Assembly (NCBI GenBank): GCA_031418775.1 | Contig: JANOJN010000010.1 | Location: 1 to 23,917, forward strand | Direction: 5' to 3' | Source of the DNA: JANLQX01 sp031418775 | Lineage (GTDB): Bacteria > Actinomycetota > Acidimicrobiia > Acidimicrobiales > JANYDT01 | DNA: 23,917 bases | Part shown: piece after piece, positions 1-6,890 of the stretch | How the letters are laid out: each line of letters begins with the position of its first letter | How positions within the stretch are numbered: position 1 is the stretch's first letter | Notes under the pieces: generated by a model | What the model was told of the DNA's origin: nothing | Database searches by the model: none | What the model saw: the letters and a program-made list of their open reading frames with translations, nothing else | Translations under genes and position numbers: made by a program

Positions 1-137
1 AGAACGAAAACTTCCCCGGCTCGCGTGGAACGAGCTCGACCGGACGGCCCAGAGCAGTGTCATGAAGGGAAAGCACGCGCTACAGGCTACGACCTGCCCG
101 ACAACCCCCAACCCCCGTTTTCCGCGCACAACCCCCC
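1..137. other. Left-edge stretch without a recognised gene
   Basis: Several frames stay open here, but none gives a protein I recognise and the reading frames run straight into the repeat region. One plus frame ends at a TGA at 63-65 and could be the tail of a gene entering from the left, but about 20 codons are too few to judge. I see no promoter or RNA gene. Confidence 0.3.
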
Positions 138-253
138 TTCCGGGGTCCTGCCACGCATACCCTCGAACGGACATGCGCGGCTTCCATTGCGGGGTCCTGT
201 CACCGACTTCTTGGGCGCGCCACTTGGCTTCCATTGCGGGGTCCTGTCACCGA
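138..253. repeat. Direct repeats carrying a GGGGTCC core
   Basis: A 26-bp stretch beginning CTTCCATTGCGGGGTCCTGT occurs identically at 181-206 and 228-253, a start-to-start spacing of 47 bp. A weaker related copy (CCGGGGTCCTGCCACG) lies at 140-155. The second perfect copy forms the outer end of the left arm of the large palindrome that follows. No ORF here resembles a protein. The arrangement suggests a REP-like or miniature mobile element, but no transposase gene is present in the window. Confidence 0.8.
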
Positions 254-545
254 TTCACCCCATCCGCTGCGGTACTCGCCCGAGCTCCTTCGTCGCACCG
301 GGTCTCCGTTCCTCGGGCGGGGCCCCATCGGCGCCACCCCTCCATTCGGTTTGCCCTTGACCCCGCCGAACGCTCGCGAGCGCTGGACCGAAGCCTTCAC
401 GTCACAACCGCAAACCACGCCGCCCGCCGAAGAGCGGGAGGGGTGGCGCCGGGAAGGGGCCCGCCGAGGAACGGAGACCCGGTGCGACGGAGGAGCACAA
501 CGGGCGAGTACCGCAAGGTGGGAAGAATCCCGGTGACAGGACCCC
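238..545. repeat. Long imperfect palindrome (arms of about 106-109 bp)
   Basis: The left arm (238-343) is the reverse complement of the right arm (437-545) in four perfect blocks with small differences between them. The blocks are 238-252 with 531-545 (15 bp), 268-282 with 501-515 (15 bp), 291-316 with 464-489 (26 bp), and 330-343 with 437-450 (14 bp). The spacer of about 93 bp contains a further 12-bp palindrome, CGCTCGCGAGCG, at 371-382. The whole could fold into one long hairpin. Candidate explanations are a foldback/MITE-like element, a BIME-type repeat or a structured RNA. The interruptions between the blocks fit an old or RNA-constrained stem rather than a fresh duplication. Confidence 0.85.
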
Positions 546-608
546 GGGAGCGGGCACGGAAAGAGACCACTAACGGGCGGGGCGGGAATGGGACCCCGGG
601 AGCGGGCA
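539..608. repeat. Right-hand direct repeats, mirror of the left set
   Basis: An 18-bp sequence, GGACCCCGGGAGCGGGCA, occurs identically at 539-556 and 591-608. Its GGACCCC core is the reverse complement of the GGGGTCC core in the left-hand repeats. The element therefore ends in multiple, oppositely oriented copies of one motif on both sides. The stretch from 609 to the valS promoter shows no other structure that I can see. Confidence 0.75.
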
Positions 609-694
609 GGGACAGAAGAACGACAGAACAAGATTCAGTGCTTGTCGAGAACGAGGGCTGCTGAAACCGGGAGGGGTGGGAGGGGGAGCGCCGG

Positions 695-700
695 TAGCCT
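695..700 (+). promoter_or_regulatory. Possible -10 box for valS
   Basis: TAGCCT fits the actinobacterial TANNNT pattern and lies 10 bases before the chosen valS start, which would give a transcript with a leader of only a few bases. No clear -35 box and no Shine-Dalgarno sequence were found. A T-box leader, common before aminoacyl-tRNA synthetase genes, was looked for and not found. Confidence 0.35.
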
Positions 701-710
701 GGATGGCCTT

Positions 711-3272
711 ATGGCACGCCGCATTCCTGACAAGCCCACCCTCGACGGACTCGAGGAACGTCTCGGGTCGGAATGGGAGAACAACGGCGTCTACCGGTTC
801 GATCGCACTGCGTCGAGGGCCGACGTGTACGCCATCGACACCCCTCCCCCGACCGTCAGCGGCTCGTTGCACGTGGGCCATGTGTTCAGCTACACGCACA
901 CCGACACGATCGCCCGCTACCAGCGGATGCAGGGCAAGGACGTGTTCTATCCGATGGGGTGGGATGACAACGGCCTGCCGACCGAGCGGCGCGTGCAGAA
1001 CTACTACGGGGTCACGTGCGATCCCTCGGTCCCGTTCGACCCGGAATTCATGCCTGTGTATGCCGGAAACGTCCCGAAGGATCTCCGCGATCGAACGCCG
1101 ATCAGCCGCAAGAACTTCGTCGAGCTCTGCCACACGCTGACGACCGAAGACGAGAAGGTCTTCGAGGCACTGTGGCGGCGGCTCGGACTCTCGGTCGACT
1201 GGTCGCTGATCTACACGACCATCGGTCGCGACGCCCAGCGCATCAGCCAGCGTGCGTTCCTCCAGAACCTGAGCGCCGGTGTTGCCTATCCCCAAGAAGC
1301 GCCAACGCTCTGGGACGTCGACTTCCGCTCCGCCGTGGCCCAGGCCGAACTCGTCGACAAGGAGGTCCCGGGCGCCTATCACGCGGTCGCGTTCCATCGC
1401 ACCGACGGCCAAGGCGATGTGGTGATCGAGACCACCCGTCCGGAGCTGCTCGCCGCGTGCGTCGCGCTGGTCGCCCACCCCGACGACGCGCGATTCAAAC
1501 CGCTGTTCGGCTCGACGGTCCGAACGCCGCTCTACGACGTCGAGGTGCCGCTGTTGGCCCATGAGCTCGCCGACCCCGAGAAGGGCTCCGGTGTCGCCAT
1601 GATCTGCACCTTCGGCGACCTCACCGACGTCATCTGGTGGCGAGAGCTCCAGCTCCCCACACGCGCGATCATCGGCCGCGACGGCTGCATCCTCGCCACG
1701 CCACCGGACGGGGTCGCCGCAGACGGCCCCTACGGTGCCATCGTCGGCAAGTCGTCCAAGCAGGCCCAGAAGATCGTCGTGTCGCAACTCCAGGAGAGCG
1801 GCGAGATGATCGGCGAGGCTCGGGCGATCACGCACCCCGTGAAGTTCTTCGAGAAGGGCGACAGGCCCCTGGAGATCGTCACGAGCCGCCAGTGGTTCTT
1901 GCGAACGGTTGCCGACCGCGACGCGCTTCTGCAGCGGGCCACCGAAATCACCTGGCATCCGAGCTTCATGAAGTCGCGCTACGACGACTGGGTGAAGGGT
2001 CTCAACGGCGACTGGTGCATCTCCCGTCAGCGGTTCTTCGGCGTGCCGTTCCCCGTCTGGTACGCCGTGGATGCCCAGGGTGAAATCGACTTCGACACGA
2101 TGGTGGTACCCGACATCGACACGTTGCCCATCGATCCGCAGTCGGACGTCCCCATCGGTTACGCGGAAGCGCAACGGGGCCAGCCGGGAGGCTTCATCGG
2201 CGACCCCGACGTCATGGACACCTGGGCGACCTCGTCGCTCACTCCCCAGATCGCCGGCCACTGGGGCAGCGGTGACGGCCTCTGGGAGCGGATGTACCCG
2301 ATGGATCTGCGGCCACAGGGTCACGACATCATCCGCACGTGGCTGTTCTCGACCGTTGTGCGCGCCAACGCCGAACTCGCGGTGGCACCGTGGTCGAATG
2401 CCTCGCTATCGGGCTGGATCCTCGACCCCGACCGCAAGAAGATGTCGAAGAGCGTCGGGAACGTCATCGTCCCGACCGATCTGCTCGATGATCACGGTTC
2501 CGACGCGGTGCGTTACTGGGCATCGTGCGCTCGACCAGGCGTCGACACCACTTTTGATGCCGGCCAGATGAAGATCGGCCGCAAGCTCGCCGTGAAGCTC
2601 CTCAACGCCTCGCGTTTCGCGCTCGGATTCTCGGATACCGAGGTCCCGGCCGAGAAAATATGTGTGCCTATCGACTGCGCCCTCGTCAAGCGGCTCGGAA
2701 TCCTGGTGGCGGAGGCCACGCTGGCATTCGAAGGATACGACTACGCCCGCGCGCTCGAACGCACCGAGTCCTTCTTCTGGTCGTTCTGCGACGACTACCT
2801 CGAACTCGTCAAGGGCCGAGCCTACGGCGGCGATCGTTACTCGACCGATGACACGGAATCGGCGCAGGCAACCCTGCAGTTGGCTCTCGATGTGATGCTT
2901 CGGCTCTTCGCACCGTTCATTCCATTCGTGACCGACGAAGTGTGGTCGTGGTGGCGCGACGGGTCGGTCCACAACCGGTCCTGGCCGGTCGCCGCCGAGT
3001 TGACCGCGGGCGACGGCGCGAACGATCTCGTGCTAACTATCGCGGCGGAGACGCTCGGTGGAATTCGCAAGGCCAAGACCGAGGCAAAGGTTTCGATCAA
3101 GGCTCCCGTCGAATCGGTCATGGCCACGCAGACCGCCGAACGCGCCGCTGCCCTCCGGTTGAGCGCGTCCGACGTCGCCGATGCCGGAGCCGTGGGGACG
3201 CTCACCGTCCACGACACCGCCGACGAGGCGTCGACCGCGCTTGCCGTCACGCTGGCCGCAATCTCCGGCTGA
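711..3272 (+). CDS. valS: Valine--tRNA ligase
   Basis: A class Ia aminoacyl-tRNA synthetase of 853 residues that charges tRNA-Val with valine in the cytoplasm. The ATP-binding HIGH motif appears as HVGH (54-57) after PPPTVSGSL, and KMSKS stands at 577-581 in KKMSKSVGNVIVPTDLL. A large insert between them, including TTRPELL and the following region, corresponds to the CP1 editing domain that hydrolyses mischarged tRNA. An anticodon-binding helical domain follows. The protein ends in LAVTLAAISG without the charged coiled-coil tail of the common bacterial ValRS. With the long insert after GWDDNGLPTERRVQN, this suggests the second, archaeal-like ValRS type, an assignment I make from memory of the family. 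The open frame continues 41 codons upstream into the repeat element, but the Met at 711 is preferred because homology-like sequence begins at ARRIPDKP. It is transcribed alone and converges on the next gene. Confidence 0.95.
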   Translation: MARRIPDKPTLDGLEERLGSEWENNGVYRFDRTASRADVYAIDTPPPTVSGSLHVGHVFSYTHTDTIARYQRMQGKDVFYPMGWDDNGLPTERRVQNYYGVTCDPSVPFDPEFMPVYAGNVPKDLRDRTPISRKNFVELCHTLTTEDEKVFEALWRRLGLSVDWSLIYTTIGRDAQRISQRAFLQNLSAGVAYPQEAPTLWDVDFRSAVAQAELVDKEVPGAYHAVAFHRTDGQGDVVIETTRPELLAACVALVAHPDDARFKPLFGSTVRTPLYDVEVPLLAHELADPEKGSGVAMICTFGDLTDVIWWRELQLPTRAIIGRDGCILATPPDGVAADGPYGAIVGKSSKQAQKIVVSQLQESGEMIGEARAITHPVKFFEKGDRPLEIVTSRQWFLRTVADRDALLQRATEITWHPSFMKSRYDDWVKGLNGDWCISRQRFFGVPFPVWYAVDAQGEIDFDTMVVPDIDTLPIDPQSDVPIGYAEAQRGQPGGFIGDPDVMDTWATSSLTPQIAGHWGSGDGLWERMYPMDLRPQGHDIIRTWLFSTVVRANAELAVAPWSNASLSGWILDPDRKKMSKSVGNVIVPTDLLDDHGSDAVRYWASCARPGVDTTFDAGQMKIGRKLAVKLLNASRFALGFSDTEVPAEKICVPIDCALVKRLGILVAEATLAFEGYDYARALERTESFFWSFCDDYLELVKGRAYGGDRYSTDDTESAQATLQLALDVMLRLFAPFIPFVTDEVWSWWRDGSVHNRSWPVAAELTAGDGANDLVLTIAAETLGGIRKAKTEAKVSIKAPVESVMATQTAERAAALRLSASDVADAGAVGTLTVHDTADEASTALAVTLAAISG

Positions 3273-3290
3273 CGGCGAAGTCCGCCGGAG
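3263..3290. terminator. Weak hairpin at the valS stop codon
   Basis: CTCCGGC (3263-3269) can pair with GCCGGAG (3284-3290) around a 14-base loop that contains the valS stop codon. It sits between two convergent genes. There is no T-run, so it is at best a weak or factor-dependent terminator. Confidence 0.2.
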
Positions 3291-3321
3291 CGGCCACTGA
3301 ACTTTGCTCGCCGCACCGCGT

Positions 3322-3816
3322 CTATGCGGATGGCGAGTCGAGGTACGGCACGCCCAGGTCCGCGGCCATCGACTTCACCGCGGATTCGAGTTCGGGAAGC
3401 CTCGGCATCTTTGCTGCCGAGCTCAGCCACAGTGGCTTGCCGGAGCTGCGGTGGACGCCGACCACCCGGAATCCGCGGACCTGGATGAGACCGATCCCCG
3501 TCACCTCGGCGATGGGCACGACGGTGCCCGACTGGGTGATCGTGCCGGCGCTGCGATCGAGCGTGGTGAGCGAGCGCGTCTTCGCTCGCGCTGCCTGGAC
3601 CAGTGCCGCCGTGCCGAGAACCAGCACGATCAACGCAAGGGCCACGACGAGAATGCGCAGGATCCCTGGTAGGAAGAGGCCTCCGACGAGACCAAACGCT
3701 CCGACCAACACCATGTTCAGGCCGATCTTCTGGTCCCCGCCCGGCATCACGCGCGTCTCGTAGCCCGCCTTGGTCGGCGTGATCGTGAAGAGACGGCTTT
3801 CGTAACTGGCAGGCAC
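3322..3816 (-). CDS. Small membrane protein of unknown function
   Basis: A protein of about 164 residues if translation begins at the GTG giving VPASYESRLF. The frame is open to 3948, but starts beyond 3840 would run into the divergent dioxygenase promoter. After about 30 polar residues, two adjacent hydrophobic stretches follow, MVLVGAFGLVGGLFLPGI and LRILVVALALIVLVLGTAAL, with little between them, so they form a two-pass hairpin. A cytosolic-type C-terminal part (about 90 residues) has alternating short strands (TLDRSAGTITQSGTVVPIAE, then RVVGVHRSSGKPLWLS), reminiscent of PH-like domains in small bacterial membrane proteins. That resemblance is only an impression. I do not recognise the family. 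It stands alone, convergent with valS and divergent from the dioxygenase gene. Confidence 0.65.
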   Translation of the reverse strand: MPASYESRLFTITPTKAGYETRVMPGGDQKIGLNMVLVGAFGLVGGLFLPGILRILVVALALIVLVLGTAALVQAARAKTRSLTTLDRSAGTITQSGTVVPIAEVTGIGLIQVRGFRVVGVHRSSGKPLWLSSAAKMPRLPELESAVKSMAADLGVPYLDSPSA

Positions 3817-3915
3817 GGCTCCGAGTTTTCCATCTGCCACCGCACTTGCGAGGGACCGGGCGAAGGTCCGGCGAGCCCGCCCCACCGTGCTCGAACGCAG
3901 CAATCGCCCGGGTCG

Positions 3916-3921
3916 TACTAT
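3916..3921 (+). promoter_or_regulatory. -10 box placed for a leaderless dioxygenase mRNA
   Basis: TACTAT matches TANNNT and lies 7 bases before the GTG start of the PhyH-type gene. Transcription would therefore begin at or next to the start codon. The GGAGG at 3923-3927 is too close to the GTG to act as a normal ribosome site. No convincing -35 box is visible. Confidence 0.5.
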
Positions 3922-3928
3922 TGGAGGT

Positions 3929-4768
3929 GTGACGAGCACGACAAACATCGACGGTTCCGATCGACGTCGTCCGGATTCCTACGTGGTGTCCGACGATGAA
4001 CTCGAGGCATTCCAACGCGACGGCTATGTGCACCTGCGCGGAGTGTTGAGCGAAGCCGAGGTGGATGAGATCGAGGCCGTCTACGTCGCGTTCCTCCGCC
4101 GGGAGATCAAGGTCGATGGCAAGGACTTCAACGACATGACGACCGGAGAACACGGCACCGATCCGTCGGGCTACGCCATCGTCAACGTGATGCTGCCGCG
4201 CCGCTACCACCCCGAGTGGGTTGGCAACGTGTTCGAGCGGCGCGCCCACTCGGTCGCCGAGCAGCTCTGTGGAGAGGGAATGACGATCGACTTCGATCAA
4301 CTCCTTGCGAAGCACCCGGGCCGGAGCGACGCGGTGTTCGGCTGGCATCAGGATCAGGCCTATTGGATCGACACCGACGACCGACGCACGGCCACATGCT
4401 GGCTCGCCGTCGAGGACTCGACGTTGGAGAACGGCTGCATGCAGTTCCTGCCGGGCAGCCAGAACGAGCCGGTCCGCCCCCACCGGCCGCTCCACGAAGA
4501 CCGCACCAAGAGCCACACCCTGATCACCGACCTTCGTGACGGCGATGTGATGGTGCCGGTGCCGATAGCTCGCGGAGACATCACAGTCCACAGCGAAGGT
4601 GTCCTGCACGGGTCCGGTGGCAACACCACCGAGTCGAGTTGGCGTCGGGCCTACATCGTGGCGTTGCGCTCCGTCGACGCTGTCCGCCAGGAACGGGCGC
4701 TCGGCTTCACGCACTCCCACAACGACGGCACGAGCGTGCTCGACGAGGTCACCGGCCTCACCGTGTGA
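3929..4768 (+). CDS. PhyH-family Fe(II)/2-oxoglutarate dioxygenase
   Basis: A 279-residue protein of the phytanoyl-CoA dioxygenase (PhyH) family, which couples oxidation of an organic substrate to decarboxylation of 2-oxoglutarate at a mononuclear Fe(II). The fold starts with the typical ELEAFQRDGYVHLRGVLS segment (about 25-41). Iron ligands are visible as the HxD pair H140/D142 in GWHQDQAYW and the distal H227 in LHGSGGNTTESSWRRA. R239 or R240 is the probable 2-oxoglutarate anchor. CWLAVEDSTLENGCMQFLPG (about 157-176) is the family core strand region with the usual GC/N-G turn. The substrate cannot be told: the family includes acyl-CoA, ectoine and natural-product hydroxylases. The GTG start is chosen for its promoter position; upstream codons overlap the -10 box. 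The gene is single and converges on the next one with 32 bp between stops. Confidence 0.88.
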   Translation: MTSTTNIDGSDRRRPDSYVVSDDELEAFQRDGYVHLRGVLSEAEVDEIEAVYVAFLRREIKVDGKDFNDMTTGEHGTDPSGYAIVNVMLPRRYHPEWVGNVFERRAHSVAEQLCGEGMTIDFDQLLAKHPGRSDAVFGWHQDQAYWIDTDDRRTATCWLAVEDSTLENGCMQFLPGSQNEPVRPHRPLHEDRTKSHTLITDLRDGDVMVPVPIARGDITVHSEGVLHGSGGNTTESSWRRAYIVALRSVDAVRQERALGFTHSHNDGTSVLDEVTGLTV

Positions 4769-4800
4769 TCAAGCCGAGCAGCCGCTATGGGGAGGTGGCA

Positions 4801-5805
4801 TCACAGACGAAGAAGGCGCCGGGCGTTGCCCTCGAGCCTTTCCGTCCGTCCCGCCGTCTCCGATTCATCGCCTCCGGTGTCCCAGCCGCCGAAGTTCGTT
4901 CCCATGACGAGCCGCTCTTCGCCAACCACCTCGGCGAGCAGACGGACGGAACGCTGATCGGCAACGTGGACGTCGAACCACATTCGCTTCAGCATGCGAC
5001 CGTACGCACCGGGCTCGCGCAGCCAGTCGGGAGACCACGCGCGCAAACGCGTTGCCGCCTCCCACCGACCGTAGAGGTACGGGATCGCTCCGCCGCCATG
5101 GCTGAGGCACACGTCGAGCTTCGGATGCCGATGGAGCACGCCACCGAACACCAGTTGTGCGACCGAAATTGACTCCTCATAGGCAAACTCGAGGATGAGA
5201 TCGAGATCGAATCGTCGGAGACGGGCATCGCGGAGCGGCCCGTCTATCCCTGATGGCGCTGGGTGAACGAAGGCCGGCACATCCAATTCGACGAAGGTGG
5301 ACCAGAGTTGGTCAAACGCCGGGTCGTCGAGCGTCCGCGGCCCCGGGTCGGTCCCCACATAACCGCCGACGAAACCCAGTTGGCGGACGCTTCTCCGTAG
5401 CTCCTCACAGGCAGCGTCGGGGTCTTGCGCCGGTAGCTGGGCGAGACCGACAAATCGATCGGGACTGGTAGCCACGAGCACCGCCAATGAATCGTTGTGG
5501 CGACGGCAGTAGTCGATGGCCAGCGTTGCCTCAACATGGTGGAAGTAGGTCAACGGATTCGGCGAAAGCGCCTGCACCGCGATCCCATGGGTATCCATTC
5601 GTTCGATTCGCAGTGCGGGGTCCATGAACAGCGAGCCGCGATAGCGCACGCCGCAGAGGGTGTACGAGCCGACGTGGAACTCCTGCACGCCCTTCGACTC
5701 GTCGAGGCTCGGGCCGTGCGGCCCCGCTTTCCCGAAGGTGTCCTCCAAAACGACATGAGCATGGACGTCGATCGGTCCGGGACGAAGTGTGCGAACCGTC
5801 GTCAT
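4801..5805 (-). CDS. ACMSD-like amidohydrolase/decarboxylase
   Basis: A 334-residue metal-dependent enzyme of the amidohydrolase superfamily, closest in layout to 2-amino-3-carboxymuconate-6-semialdehyde decarboxylase (ACMSD). These enzymes use Zn or another divalent metal to decarboxylate or hydrolyse ring-derived acids. Visible are the HxH pair H15/H17 (IDVHAHVV), H181 (FVHPAPSG) and H236 (SHGGGAIPYLYGRW). The position of the usual metal-ligand Asp (as in GSDYP) reads GTNFGGWD, so the ligand position is N304, with D309 nearby. This is unusual and may alter metal binding or activity. Its ATG overlaps the ferredoxin stop (ATGA), so it is the last gene of a translationally coupled set with the regulator and ferredoxin. 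A role on the product of the upstream oxygenases is inferred from position only. Confidence 0.85.
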   Translation of the reverse strand: MTTVRTLRPGPIDVHAHVVLEDTFGKAGPHGPSLDESKGVQEFHVGSYTLCGVRYRGSLFMDPALRIERMDTHGIAVQALSPNPLTYFHHVEATLAIDYCRRHNDSLAVLVATSPDRFVGLAQLPAQDPDAACEELRRSVRQLGFVGGYVGTDPGPRTLDDPAFDQLWSTFVELDVPAFVHPAPSGIDGPLRDARLRRFDLDLILEFAYEESISVAQLVFGGVLHRHPKLDVCLSHGGGAIPYLYGRWEAATRLRAWSPDWLREPGAYGRMLKRMWFDVHVADQRSVRLLAEVVGEERLVMGTNFGGWDTGGDESETAGRTERLEGNARRLLRL

Positions 5806-6026
5806 GGCGCGAGCAACTCGCCCGTTGACGACCTGACCTCGATGGCGAGACCCGGGCAGCGTCGTGCGAGCACGATCAGCCGCTCCGCCGACAGGTCGGT
5901 GGCGCCCGGAAGCAACTCGGCAAGTTCGGTGTCGTCGAATCGAAACGCCGACGGCTCATCGGCGATGCATCGCCCGGCGCTTACGCAACGCTCCTTGTCA
6001 ATGGTGACCACGGGTCGTTCGGTCAT
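5802..6026 (-). CDS. [3Fe-4S] ferredoxin, P450 partner type
   Basis: A 74-residue ferredoxin with three cysteines: C14 and C20 in CVSAGRC, and C57 in RRCPGLAI. The second cysteine of a 4Fe cluster is replaced by A17, the pattern of single [3Fe-4S] ferredoxins that pass electrons to bacterial P450s. The frame is open upstream, but the Met of MTERPVVTIDKERC is the right size for the family and overlaps the regulator stop by ATGA. It lies downstream of the P450 gene in the same direction, separated only by the regulator gene, so it is the likely redox partner of that P450 and perhaps also of the paralogue encoded further right. No ferredoxin reductase gene occurs in the window, so electrons must come from one encoded elsewhere. 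Confidence 0.93.
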   Translation of the reverse strand: MTERPVVTIDKERCVSAGRCIADEPSAFRFDDTELAELLPGATDLSAERLIVLARRCPGLAIEVRSSTGELLAP

Positions 6027-6877
6027 GGCTTGGCTCCGAACACCTGCAGGCCCGGCGAGCCCACCGTGGCCCGAAGCCGCTGGAGTTCCTCCGAACTTTC
6101 CCACAGACCACGGAGCGCCTGACCGTCGATCGAACGAAGGATCGACTGGATCGCCATGTCGTGGCGGATGTACTCCGCGACGACGAGCGCCATCGCCGGA
6201 TCGTCGCACCACATGCCCCAGGTCTCTTCGACGACGGCACCCGCCGTCAACACGTTGGAGCGGTCGGCGACGAAGGCAAACAGACGGCAGCCCAAACGTT
6301 CCTCCACAACCGACGGAGCCGAAAAGCGATGTTCGAACACGGTGCCGATCCCGCTGAGGGAGTCGCCATCGCCGAACACAATGGTCGTGACCTCGACTCC
6401 CCGGGCGGCGGCTCGACGCAACTCTTCGACGACAGCCGACACCTCGGGCGGCCAGATTGAAACAAGCAGATCCGACACTGCGCTCTCGATCACGTCCTTC
6501 GCACGGTCGAGCACTTGGCGTCGACCTCGGATTTGTTGAGTGAGGTGCGTCTCGTGAGGCGCGCTCACCGCCGGCAAGGACGTGGCGAGCGCTCCGATTG
6601 CATCGTCGACCTCTCGTCGCACGCGAGCGAGGAGACTCTCGACGGGGAGCGGGAGGTATGCCGTTCCGGACTCGGGGACGTTCACTTCGAACGCATTGCC
6701 ACGCGCAACGAGTTTGGCGACCGTCTCGTAGACCGTGCTGCGCGGGACACTCGACTGCTTCGCGAGTTCGTACCCGTTCAGCGGGGCCCCGGCGGCAAGC
6801 ATGGCGAGATAGACCTTGGCCTCGTAGCCCGACATCCCGATGCGTCGGAGTTGCTCAACGACGTCTTCGGCGGGCAT
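6023..6877 (-). CDS. TrmB-family transcriptional regulator
   Basis: A 284-residue protein. The N-terminal part (about 8-70) is a winged helix of the TrmB type: LRRIGMSGYEAKVYLAMLAA, then the helix-turn-helix NGYELAKQSSVPRSTVYETV, then a wing ending in FEVNVPESG. A short helical linker (about 80-115) resembles the dimerising coiled coil of this family. The remainder, from VLDRAKDVIESAVSDLLVSI onward, is an effector-domain-like alpha/beta region. TrmB proteins are best known as sugar-responsive regulators, which fits the divergent sugar-type ABC importer, but the ligand is unknown. The start at 6877 lies 10 bp after the P450 stop; its ATG has a -10 box in the right place and no ribosome site. 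The stop overlaps the ferredoxin start. It probably controls this divergent locus, which is inference. Confidence 0.85.
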   Translation of the reverse strand: MPAEDVVEQLRRIGMSGYEAKVYLAMLAAGAPLNGYELAKQSSVPRSTVYETVAKLVARGNAFEVNVPESGTAYLPLPVESLLARVRREVDDAIGALATSLPAVSAPHETHLTQQIRGRRQVLDRAKDVIESAVSDLLVSIWPPEVSAVVEELRRAAARGVEVTTIVFGDGDSLSGIGTVFEHRFSAPSVVEERLGCRLFAFVADRSNVLTAGAVVEETWGMWCDDPAMALVVAEYIRHDMAIQSILRSIDGQALRGLWESSEELQRLRATVGSPGLQVFGAKP

Positions 6878-6884
6878 TCGTGTG

Positions 6885-6890
6885 ACTCTA
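6885..6890 (-). promoter_or_regulatory. -10 box for the regulator-ferredoxin-hydrolase set
   Basis: On the minus strand TAGAGT (TANNNT) is followed by 7 bases and then the ATG of the TrmB-like gene, the spacing of a leaderless transcript. The box overlaps the P450 stop codon, so these three genes could be expressed separately from the P450. No -35 match was found. Confidence 0.4.

Noticed and set aside
138..608. CRISPR array
   Set aside because: Copies occur in opposite orientations with unequal spacing and only two perfect copies per side, and no cas genes are nearby.
25..664. Several short ORFs in the left repeat region
   Set aside because: All overlap the palindrome in multiple frames, and none has a recognisable protein or a ribosome site.
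440..710. T-box leader for valS
   Set aside because: The conserved T-box sequence and the specifier/antiterminator arrangement were not found. The pairing seen belongs to the long palindrome.
570..2324. Long minus-strand ORF (584 codons) opposite valS
   Set aside because: It lies antisense to a clear valS, has Arg/Gly/Asp-rich low-information sequence, and is explained by codon bias in high-GC DNA.
2837..4720. Minus-strand ORF of 627 codons spanning valS end, membrane gene and dioxygenase
   Set aside because: It crosses three better supported genes and has no recognisable domain. It is a shadow of GC-rich third positions.
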